Assembly (NCBI RefSeq): GCF_049537125.1
Contig: NZ_JBMVQY010000001.1
Location: forward strand, 1,054,001 to 1,118,000
DNA from: Limisphaera sp026417315
GTDB lineage: Bacteria; Verrucomicrobiota; Verrucomicrobiia; Limisphaerales; Limisphaeraceae
Direction of reading: 5' to 3'
DNA: 64,000 nucleotides
Made by a program: the position numbers and the translations under genes. Below, piece by piece: positions 45,349 through 52,957 of the stretch; the first letter of the stretch is position 1; each line of letters begins with the position of its first letter. The notes beneath the pieces are model-generated. The model had not been told where the DNA came from, made no database searches, and worked only from the letters and a program-made list of their open reading frames with translations.

Positions 45349-46905
45349 TCACTCGGACCCGCCGGCCGCCGGCATGCGGCGCCGGAGGACGCGTTTGACC
45401 TCGTTGAGCACCAGCGGCTCCACCCCTGCCGGTGGATCGGAAAAGTCGAAGCGGCCCAGAATCAGCTCCTCCACTTGATCGGCCTGCAAAACGGGCCGGG
45501 AATCCGGAACAAGGGCCCTCAGCTGGACGTCATCCAGTTCCACACGTTGAACGCCGCGGGCGTAGAAGCCCCAGGCCGGCAGGGGACGCGCATCCACGCC
45601 CGGCGAGGACACCGGACGCCGCGCCGCGTCCGCAGAAGCGCCCCCCGTGAACTCCGCGCGCACCCCGCGGAACACCACGGACTCGATGGCTTCGGGCCCC
45701 CAGCGTTCCGCGGAAAACGCCGCGCGATATACGCCGATCGCTTCGAGACCCTGCACCACCACGCGGCCGACGGAATTGCCCGGTCTCGTCCACAACGTCA
45801 CCGGCGAGGCCACTTGTTGCATCGTATTGTCCACCAGCCAGACGGCGTCGAGCCGGCCGCGGGTGGCATCCCACGCCCCGGGTTGCAGAAGGATCCCGCT
45901 GAGCATGTTGGTGCGACGCTGCTCTCGGGAGGTCAGATGCGGTCGTCGGCCGGGGCCGAAAAACGAACAGCCGGCCACGGTCAGATCGTACGCCGGCCCG
46001 ATCAACCGCAGGCCGTTGCAGGAAGAATTGATCACGCAATGCATGATTCGGGTTCCGGCCCAGTAGCGGCCTGCGATGGCATCGTCCCCCGTGTAAAACT
46101 CGCAGTTCAAGAGGTTCACATTTGTGCACCAACGGTCCGGCGTGCCGCGCCAGTGCACCCCGTCCCAGCCTCCCACAAAACGGACCCGACGCAGAGTGAC
46201 GTTGTCGCTGACCATGAAGAACATGCCGTAGTTGGCCGCGTCTTCGATCGTGAGATCCTCCAGTGTGACATCCTGGGCGTGCATGAGCACGATGGCGTGC
46301 GGCCCCCGCATCTTTTCCTCCCCGGTCGGATCGAACACGCGGTTGCCGTCCACCACCCCGGGGCCGCGCAGCGTGACGTTTTGAATGTTCTCCCCGATGA
46401 TCAGACCACGGTGCCATTTGCCCCACCGGGCTTCGGGAGCGTCGGAGGGTGGACTCGGATGGGCGTACGCGTGGAGGTTGGTGGTCCCGACCAGGCGGGC
46501 ACCTGCGGTCAGTTCCAACGTGACATGACTGCGCAGGCGAATCGTGCCGCTCAGATACCGTCCGGGCGGCAGGCGCACCACGCCGCCGCCCGCCTCCGCA
46601 CAGGCGTCGATGGCGTTCTGAATGGCCGCGGTGTCCAACGTCACGCCGTCGCCGCGCGCACCGAACTCGCGAACGTCCCAGTGCGCCGGTGCGGCTGCCG
46701 CCGGTTGAAGACACCCTCCGATCACGAGCACCTTCAGGGCGGTCCACAACGAGCAGGCTCGGCGCGCGGCGCGTGCAGAGGCCGGTCGCAGGACGCCCGA
46801 TCGTGGAGAGGCGGTTTTTACAGGACCAACCGGTTCGGTCACGGGCGACAGTGTGGAGGGTGACGAGTCCGACACGCAAGCGCCGCGGCTCCCCCATGGC
46901 TTCAC
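45349..46905 (-). CDS. Secreted beta-helix glycosidase, GH28-like (pectate-lyase superfamily)
   Basis: A 518-residue protein with a polygalacturonase-type fold. It starts the domain with WDVREFGARGDGVTLDTAAIQ, then GGGVVRLPPGRYLSGTIRL and a series of beta-helix coils (NVTLRGPGVVDG, DVTLEDLTIEDAANYG). YTGDDAIAG corresponds to the G/Q-DD catalytic motif, but the GH28 GHG and RIK motifs are not clear, so it may act on an unusual pectic or uronate polymer. A hydrophobic segment near residues 50-72 looks like a signal sequence behind a long N-terminus. The GTG start at 46905 overlaps the stop of the GH43-like gene (GTGA). Confidence 0.75.
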   Translation of the reverse strand: MKPWGSRGACVSDSSPSTLSPVTEPVGPVKTASPRSGVLRPASARAARRACSLWTALKVLVIGGCLQPAAAAPAHWDVREFGARGDGVTLDTAAIQNAIDACAEAGGGVVRLPPGRYLSGTIRLRSHVTLELTAGARLVGTTNLHAYAHPSPPSDAPEARWGKWHRGLIIGENIQNVTLRGPGVVDGNRVFDPTGEEKMRGPHAIVLMHAQDVTLEDLTIEDAANYGMFFMVSDNVTLRRVRFVGGWDGVHWRGTPDRWCTNVNLLNCEFYTGDDAIAGRYWAGTRIMHCVINSSCNGLRLIGPAYDLTVAGCSFFGPGRRPHLTSREQRRTNMLSGILLQPGAWDATRGRLDAVWLVDNTMQQVASPVTLWTRPGNSVGRVVVQGLEAIGVYRAAFSAERWGPEAIESVVFRGVRAEFTGGASADAARRPVSSPGVDARPLPAWGFYARGVQRVELDDVQLRALVPDSRPVLQADQVEELILGRFDFSDPPAGVEPLVLNEVKRVLRRRMPAAGGSE

Positions 46906-47882
46906 CGCCGGGTCGGCGTCGGCTCACCCTTCCGTGCCCCGGCCTGGAGCAAACGCTCCAGATCCCGTCGCGTCGCCACAAAGGCCGTGCCATGCTTGAG
47001 CCCGGGAGGAAAGGTCATTTCGGAAGTCGCATCGCGGAACGAACGAAAGTCGCGCGTTTTGAGGGCACGATACTGCCGATCCCGATACGCCTCGTAATAA
47101 ACGATCCATTCCGCGCCCACTTTGAGGACCGAGGGTCCCTCGGTAAAGGGAGCGGTCAGGGGAGGGGAAATGTCACGCCAGGGGCCGAGCGGAGACTGAC
47201 CGAACGCAACCCGCAGGCGGCGTTCGGGCCGGGTGTTGTCCTTGTGCACCAACACATATCCGGGATCCACGAAGACGATCTGCGCATCGATGACGCTGTA
47301 ACCAGGGTCCCAGAAAAGCTGTGTGGGCGTGAACTCCTGAAAGTCCTTTGTGGTGGTGTAGTACAGCCGATGATTGTTGGTTCGCGGTTCCAGATGGTCG
47401 GGGAATCGACCCGGGATCGTCGAAGCCCAGACAATGATGAAACGGTTCCGCGGAGCATCGTAGAACAGCTCGGGCGCCCAAACGTTCACCGTGTCCGGCT
47501 CGTGTTCCATCACCGGGATGAACCGGGGATCCGACCAGTGGACAAGGTCTCGAGACTGTGCATAGCCAAACCCACGGTCGCCCCGCCAGGCACTGGTCCA
47601 GACCACATGCCATCGACCGTCGGGACCGCGGCACACGCTGGGATCGCGCAGGATGCCCCCGCCCACGCGGGGCTCGAGAAACAGGCCCGGCAGGTTGGAC
47701 CAGTGATGGGCATCCGTGCTGTAGGCAAAGCGCAGCCCGTCCTGTTCCGGTTCGCGGAAGGTACTGAACAGGTAAACGGGATCCTCCGGGGCGGGCCCCT
47801 TTGGATCCTGCGCCATGGAATCCCGGGGCACAAGGAGCCCGAGGTCCAGCACGACCAGGATCAGGAAGCCGATCACTCGCAT
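46902..47882 (-). CDS. Secreted GH43-like five-bladed beta-propeller glycosidase
   Basis: A 326-residue protein with a signal peptide (MRVIGFLILVVLDLGLLV) and a five-bladed propeller resembling GH43/GH117-type enzymes. Candidate catalytic acids are Asp in GILRDPSVCRG, Asp in GYSVIDAQIV and Glu in TEGPSVLKVG, spaced as in GH43. DPVYLFSTFREPEQDGLRF and WAPELFYD are also typical. Likely substrates are arabinan- or xylan-type side chains. It is co-translated with the GH28-like gene, so the two probably attack the same polysaccharide. Confidence 0.82.
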   Translation of the reverse strand: MRVIGFLILVVLDLGLLVPRDSMAQDPKGPAPEDPVYLFSTFREPEQDGLRFAYSTDAHHWSNLPGLFLEPRVGGGILRDPSVCRGPDGRWHVVWTSAWRGDRGFGYAQSRDLVHWSDPRFIPVMEHEPDTVNVWAPELFYDAPRNRFIIVWASTIPGRFPDHLEPRTNNHRLYYTTTKDFQEFTPTQLFWDPGYSVIDAQIVFVDPGYVLVHKDNTRPERRLRVAFGQSPLGPWRDISPPLTAPFTEGPSVLKVGAEWIVYYEAYRDRQYRALKTRDFRSFRDATSEMTFPPGLKHGTAFVATRRDLERLLQAGARKGEPTPTRR

Positions 47883-48177
47883 GGCCCGAAAATGAGCCGA
47901 GTCCGAGGAAAATGCACGCGAAACCGATGAGGACGTGCCGCGGAAAGCCGGTCGCGCGAACCGCTCGACCGAAACGCCAGTCCCCGACGGGACTTGCGGG
48001 ATCGACGCCGGGAAGACGCAGGAAAAAGTTGTTCACTGTGGCCGAAGGCCCGCCCGGCCGGTTCGGTGAATAACTTCTTCGCGTGCGCGCAAACGCACGG
48101 CCAGAAGGCCCGTTGAGCGCCTCCCCGGCTCTTCGACCAGCGATGCAGCGGTGAATAAGTCGGTGCATAAGATTCCC
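47883..48177. promoter_or_regulatory. Array of four DnaA-box-like elements in front of the RNA gene
   Basis: Four nine-base elements with a TT(A/G)TNCAC core: TTGTTCACT on the plus strand (48029-48037), and TTATTCACC, TTATTCACC and TTATGCACC on the minus strand (48065-48073, 48150-48158, 48162-48170). The first two lie in a 15-base imperfect inverted repeat (48022-48036 with 48066-48080). They resemble DnaA boxes (TTATNCACA) with the last base changed, or the operators of another regulator. The last box lies 7 bases before the -35 element of the RNA promoter. No coding gene is present here. Confidence 0.5.
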
Positions 48178-48205
48178 TTGGAGATCCCGTGAACCGTGGT
48201 AGAGT
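48178..48205 (+). promoter_or_regulatory. Candidate promoter of the large RNA
   Basis: TTGGAG (48178-48183), 16-base spacer, TAGAGT (48200-48205); expected start near 48211, directly before a GTTC...GAAC hairpin. Confidence 0.55.
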
Positions 48206-48210
48206 AGCCG

Positions 48211-49077
48211 TGGTTCATTGAAAGAACAGAGGCGACCGGCTGCGGCGGCAACGCCGCGGGGTTCGTCTCGAGGATAATCCCGGGTGACCGGGGAAAGGTC
48301 GTTCCCGGCTGGTGGGAGCGACCCCTCTTACGGGTGCGAGAAACCGCACTGGCGTGGAGGCAGGATTCACCGGCTCCTCTGGCGCGGTCGCACGCGCCGG
48401 TACTGCGAACTAGGAGCTTGGCGGTTAGGAGTGTCCCGGAAGCCGCTCCGAGCCGAGTCAAGTAGTCCGGGTGGGCTTCGGCCTCGGACGAATCGCAGTT
48501 ACCCCGAGGGTTCACGGTTGCTACTGCGTACCAGCACGGTGCGGGCGAACCTGGCGGCCACGGTGACGCAAGGCCGCCCGAACAAAACTCCCGAAAGGGA
48601 GACAAAAAGGGCGTCCGCATCGGGGAGGCCACGGGACCGGGCAGTTCCCGTGAAAACCTTCCGAAAGGGTGGCGATGTCGAAAAGGGCACCGCTGCCTTG
48701 CGAGGGAAAGGCAACCTGAGAGGTAAGAGGCGAGACCCGTGGCACCGGGTCAACGCACCGCCAACCGCGGTGGCCGCCCCGGCGCCAAGTGGTCAAGACG
48801 CGATGCCTCGCAAGCGTGTCTTGGCCTGGTTCGCAAGCGGGTGGCGCAACCACTCGCTGAAGCGAGCTGAAAAGCCTCACTCAACAATCCCGGGGCCGCA
48901 AGGCCCGGGACGGCCCTGCTATGAGGCCGACAACTCCGCCCTGCCGCGGAGAATAGCGTCGGGAAGCCGGCAGCCCAACGCGGCGCCTAATGCCGGCACG
49001 GGAAAGAGAGCGTGGCGCACTCCCACTCCCGATGGGTCCCTGCGCGGTCGCAAAGACCGTGCAGGGACCTTTGTTTT
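48211..49077 (+). ncRNA. Candidate large structured non-coding RNA (about 870 nt)
   Basis: No protein is recognisable in any frame, while the plus strand is packed with stems capped by stable tetraloops. Examples: CTCCC-gaaa-GGGAG (48588-48601), GTCCG/CGGAC with an inner TTCG loop (48465-48489), GACCCG/CGGGTC (48734-48751), CACCGC/GCGGTG (48756-48772), CAAGAC/GTCTTG (48794-48823) and a GCAA-capped CCGGGGCC stem (48889-48909). A possible pseudoknot joins GCTAT-ATAGC and CCGAC-GTCGG (48918-48962). A promoter precedes it and a near-perfect terminator ends it. I could not match it to RNase P RNA, tmRNA, 6S, SRP RNA or a group I/II intron by their conserved motifs. Known giant RNAs (GOLLD, ROOL, OLE) or HEARO cannot be excluded by eye. 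Confidence 0.65.
49035..49077 (+). terminator. Strong Rho-independent terminator of the large RNA
   Basis: A 15-pair stem (GGTCCCTGC-G-CGGTC at 49035-49049 with GACCG-T-GCAGGGACC at 49055-49069), one G-U pair and a five-base GCAAA loop, followed by TTTGTTTT (49070-49077). It is the clearest intrinsic terminator in the window. Confidence 0.92.
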
Positions 49078-49859
49078 GCGCCCGGGCGGCGGCGCCGGAA
49101 CGTCTTTGTCACCCGGGTCCAACCCACCTTAAGCACGGGAGCCGAAGTCGAGTCTGGCGCGAGACTCGGGACCGTCCTCGAATGTGCGGCTGTGCAACGA
49201 TCCCGGGGCAAAACGCCCCGGGCCGCTTCCGCATCGGTGCCCTTGAACCGCCGGCCGAGCGCTTGCTGCGGCAGGCTCATTACGGACCCATTGCCTGCGC
49301 GCCCGGCTGACACCCCGAGCTGCCGAAGGATTCCCTGCCGCGCGCGCGGGTGCGGATGCACGGCCTCCAAGCGTGGGCGCGGCGCTTGGCGCGGTCGCAC
49401 GTTCGGCCCGCCTTGTGGCCGGTTGCCCCTGTTCTGCCGGCAAGGCTCTTCGGTGCCGAGTCAGTCGGCTTTGCGAATCGAAGGTTCCCCGGAGAGCAGA
49501 CGCTCCATGGCGGGGAGCGGCCTGCAAGTTTGCGCGGACTTCCGAGGCAGAACTCCTGCTACCGATGTCAGCGGAGCTGCTCGCAGCGAACGGTCTGCCG
49601 TGCGCGCGGCCGGGCGTTTTGCCCTGACGCGGCTCCTCCGACAGGCTGTTGAGAAAGCGGAGTGTTTCGAAAGCGACCCTCGATTCTTCGAAGGCATTTG
49701 CATGGGTTCCGTGGGCGACAGACGGTTCCGACACTTTGCCGAGATGCCCTTTTGGCCGACCTCGATGCTCCCTGCCGCGGTAATGCGCGCAAGGTGGGGC
49801 GGATCCGGACGTTGGTAGCGGCTTGCTCGAGCGGGTGTCTGCTGGTTCTCTGTGCGGCC
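49078..49859. other. Non-coding region with one GC hairpin
   Basis: 782 bases between the RNA terminator and the VanZ-like gene. An 8-bp hairpin CCCGGGGC/GCCCCGGG (49202-49222) resembles the first hairpin of the repeat at 16414-16430. Frames on both strands are open but have no domain or good start. Confidence 0.5.
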
Positions 49860-50378
49860 GTGAAACGGGTGCGGACGTGGTTGTGGTACTGGTTGCCGGT
49901 GGGGATCTGGATGGCGTTGATCTTCACGGCGTCCAGCGACCAGGCGTCGTCGCATCGCACCTCGCGAATCATCGCGCCGGTGGTGCGCTGGCTGTTCCCG
50001 CACTGGTCGGAGCCCCGGGTCGATTTGGCGGTGCTGGTGGTGCGGAAGGTGGCGCATTTCGTGGAGTACTCGGTGCTGGCGGTGCTGGTCTGGCGGGCCT
50101 TGTGGCGGCCACAGCGCGGAGATGCACGGCCCTGGAGCTGGCGAGCGGCGGCGTGGGCCCTGGCGGTGGTCGTGGCGTACGCCGTCTCGGACGAGTATCA
50201 CCAAACGTTCGTGCCCAACCGAGAGGGCAGTCCGTGGGATGTGCTGGTGGACACCGTGGGTGCGTTTTGCGGGTTGTTGGGGGCCCGGTGGGTGTACTCG
50301 GTCTGGCACCGGCGCGCAGGGCGGGCCGGTGCTCCTGCGGAAAAGCAGGCGCTGTCCGGCTCGGTGACCCCGGATTGA
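49860..50378 (+). CDS. VanZ-like membrane protein
   Basis: A 172-residue protein with a VanZ-like domain: four membrane segments (about residues 7-25, 60-80, 95-115, 125-148), an early FTASSDQASSHRTS loop and the signature SDEYHQTFVPNREGSPWDVLVDTVGA. VanZ proteins confer low-level teicoplanin resistance in enterococci; in most bacteria their role is unknown. The GTG at 49860 was taken as start because it directly precedes the first helix. The frame is open further upstream without a clear ribosome-binding site, so the start is uncertain. comEC starts 16 bases after its stop. Confidence 0.78.
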   Translation: MKRVRTWLWYWLPVGIWMALIFTASSDQASSHRTSRIIAPVVRWLFPHWSEPRVDLAVLVVRKVAHFVEYSVLAVLVWRALWRPQRGDARPWSWRAAAWALAVVVAYAVSDEYHQTFVPNREGSPWDVLVDTVGAFCGLLGARWVYSVWHRRAGRAGAPAEKQALSGSVTPD

Positions 50379-50394
50379 GTGGTTGGTTCCGGCA

Positions 50395-52830
50395 ATGCGA
50401 CGCCCGGCAGTAGGGCTGGCGCTTGCTTACGCAACGGGGGTTTGGCTCGCGGACCGTGTCGAGCCCTCGCTGACCTGGCTTTGGGTGGCGGCGCTGGGGC
50501 TTTGGGGGGTGTGCTGGCTTTGGCGCGAAGGACGGGCGTGGTTGCTGCCCTTGTTCGTGGGGGTGCTCGGCGCGTTGAACCTGACGCAGCGGACGGTGCC
50601 TCTTGCGCCTCACGATCTGCGCGCGGTCGTCGGAGAACGAGTCCCGGTTCTGACCACATTGCGCGGTCACCTGGCGGAGACACCGACGCTGCGATTGCGC
50701 ATCGCCGAGGGACAGGAAGCGTACCGGACCGCGGCCTTTGTGGACGTGGAAGCGGTACGGTTGGGCGGGGAATGGCAGCCGGCCAAGGGCCGGGTTTTGG
50801 CACTGACGCCAGCCGCATTGGGGCAGGGCTTTCACGGGGGCCAGGGGGTGGAGGTGCAGGGCGTGTTGGAGTTTCCGCCGGAAGCGGCGGCGCCGGGTCT
50901 GCTGGATTACCGGGCGTATTTGGAGCGGCGCGGGGTGTATTACCGCCTCATGGTGACCTCGGAATCGGATTGGCGGTGCTGGGGGGAGAAAGTTCCGGAG
51001 CCGTGGACAGACCGGTTTGTGGCGTGGGCGACGCGCCAGCTGCAGCGGGGCCAGCCGGACGATGTGGCCATACGACTGTTGCGGGCCATGACGCTGGGCT
51101 GGAGGACGGCGCTGACGGACGAAGTCTCCGAGCCGTTTTTGCGCTCGGGCACGATGCACGTCTTCGCCATCAGCGGGCTGCACATTGCCCTCCTCAGCGG
51201 GATGCTCGTGACCGGGTTGCGGGTCCTGGGAATCGCGCGTCCGCTCTGTGCCTGGCTCGTGGTTCCGATGATCTGGTTTTATACCGCTGCCACCGGATGG
51301 CAACCCTCCGCGGTGCGGGCGACGATCATGACCACGGTGATGGTGACCGGCTGGGCCCTGGGACGTCCGGGAGATTTGCTCAACGCACTGGCGCTGGCGG
51401 CGGCGCTGATTCTGCTGTGGCAGCCGGAACAGTTGTTTCACGCGGGATTTCAACTGTCCTTTGCCGTTGTCGCCAGCCTGGCGCTCTGGCTGCCGAAAGT
51501 GGACCTCTGGATCCAGCGATGGTTGCAGGCGGATCCGTATGTCCCCGCGGAGGCTCGCCGTGGGTTGCGTCAGAAGTTGGCGCCGGCTTTCCGGGCCGTC
51601 GCATTGGCCGGGGGCACCTCGTGGGCCGCCTGGGTGGGGTCGCTGCCCTTGATCGCCTGGCACTTTCACATCGTGACGCCGATTACTTTGATGGCGAACC
51701 TGGTCGTGGTCCCATGTTCGAGTCTCGCGCTGGCGAGCTGCGTGGGCAGTTGGGTGTGCGGAGGGTGGGCCGCGCCTTTGGCGGAGTTGTTCAATCACAG
51801 TGCGTGGCTGTGGATGCAGTTGATGTTGCGGGCCAGCGAGTGGGCTGCGGCCGTGCCCGGGGGTAGCTGGTTCGTAAAACGGCCGGTCGCTCTGGAGGTG
51901 GCCGGCTACTACGCCTTGTGCGTCTGGGCGCTGACCGGCGGGTGGAAAAGCGCCCGTGGTCGTGTCGGCTGGGCAGTCGTCGCAGCGATGTGGCTGGGTT
52001 GGTTGGGCTGGCAGAGGTGGGAAGAATCCCGGGAGGTGCGTTTGACCGCACTGCCCACGAGCCGGGCCGCGGTGTTGTGGGTGGAAGGTCCGGGCCGCGA
52101 AGGAACCTGGCTGATCAACTGTGGACGGGACGAGGACGTTGACTTTCTGGTGGAACCGTTTCTGAGGGCGCAAGGAATGAACCGGGTGCCGGCGCTGGTG
52201 TTGGCGCATGGCTCGGCGGATTCTGTGGGCGGGGCGGCACGATTGGGGGAGCGGCCCGGGGTAAACACGGTCTGGATCCCGGCCACGGACGCGCGCTCCA
52301 AAGTGTATCGCGAGGTCGTTCGTCGGTTGGAAGAGACACCGGGGAGAGTGCGGTCCGTGACGCAGGGCCAGGCGATGGGGCCGTGGCGGGTCCTGCATCC
52401 GGACGAGAAAGATCGATTCACGCGTGCGGCGGACGGGGCGCTTGTTTTGTTGGGCCGGTGGCACGAGGTGCGGGTTCTGTGGCTTGGCGCCCTGGGTCGA
52501 GAGGGTCAGGAACGCCTGCTGACACGGCATGACGATCTGCGTGCGGAATTGCTGATCCTGGGGGGCGCGAGCGACCCCGGGCGGTTGCCGGCGCTGTTGT
52601 CTCGAGTGAAACCGGAGTTCGTGGTGGTCCTGGATGGTCGCCCCGGGTCACCCCTGCGTGAGTCGGACCCGGTGCGCACGGTGTTGGCCCAAGCCCCGGT
52701 GCCGGTATGGTATTCGAGCCGCGAGGGGGCGGTGCAGATCCGGGTGGCCAAGAGCGGTTGGGAACTGCGCTCGATGCGGGGCAGCCATTGGCAAAGTCCC
52801 GGGCACCGGGAATCGCGGGAGGCAGACTGA
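50395..52830 (+). CDS. comEC: ComEC/Rec2-family DNA-uptake channel protein
   Basis: Inner-membrane channel for single-stranded DNA entry during natural transformation. The 811-residue protein has the DUF4131 region (to about 190) and the competence domain starting AMTLGWRTALTDEVSEPFLRSGTMHVFAISGLHIALLSG-like sequence with the family's SG-H-[IL] signature. Many membrane helices (about 240-520) follow, then a C-terminal metallo-beta-lactamase-like domain (about 560-790). In that last domain the expected DxDH motif is AHGSADSVGG, so the second metal-binding His is lost. The ATG at 50395 was chosen over a TTG at 50383. Confidence 0.9.
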   Translation: MRRPAVGLALAYATGVWLADRVEPSLTWLWVAALGLWGVCWLWREGRAWLLPLFVGVLGALNLTQRTVPLAPHDLRAVVGERVPVLTTLRGHLAETPTLRLRIAEGQEAYRTAAFVDVEAVRLGGEWQPAKGRVLALTPAALGQGFHGGQGVEVQGVLEFPPEAAAPGLLDYRAYLERRGVYYRLMVTSESDWRCWGEKVPEPWTDRFVAWATRQLQRGQPDDVAIRLLRAMTLGWRTALTDEVSEPFLRSGTMHVFAISGLHIALLSGMLVTGLRVLGIARPLCAWLVVPMIWFYTAATGWQPSAVRATIMTTVMVTGWALGRPGDLLNALALAAALILLWQPEQLFHAGFQLSFAVVASLALWLPKVDLWIQRWLQADPYVPAEARRGLRQKLAPAFRAVALAGGTSWAAWVGSLPLIAWHFHIVTPITLMANLVVVPCSSLALASCVGSWVCGGWAAPLAELFNHSAWLWMQLMLRASEWAAAVPGGSWFVKRPVALEVAGYYALCVWALTGGWKSARGRVGWAVVAAMWLGWLGWQRWEESREVRLTALPTSRAAVLWVEGPGREGTWLINCGRDEDVDFLVEPFLRAQGMNRVPALVLAHGSADSVGGAARLGERPGVNTVWIPATDARSKVYREVVRRLEETPGRVRSVTQGQAMGPWRVLHPDEKDRFTRAADGALVLLGRWHEVRVLWLGALGREGQERLLTRHDDLRAELLILGGASDPGRLPALLSRVKPEFVVVLDGRPGSPLRESDPVRTVLAQAPVPVWYSSREGAVQIRVAKSGWELRSMRGSHWQSPGHRESREAD

Positions 52831-52957
52831 CGACGGTCACGGCTCGCGTGCGCCTGTTCATCCGCTGGGCTGGTCAGATCCGATCGGGGTTCGTCGTTGC
52901 TTCAACAGGGGAAACGTCCTGAAGGATTCTGCTGGAAGGCGATGGCACGGGTTTTTC

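Noticed and set aside
48211..49077. RNase P RNA, tmRNA, group I or II intron as identity of the large RNA
   Set aside because: The hallmark sequences (the RNase P GAGGAAAGTC core, the tmRNA tRNA-like ends, intron domain V) were looked for and not found.
48284..49132. Plus-strand frame of 282 codons in the RNA region
   Set aside because: The peptide is Arg/Gly/Pro-rich without domain, and the frame runs through the terminator hairpin. The DNA is better explained as structured RNA.
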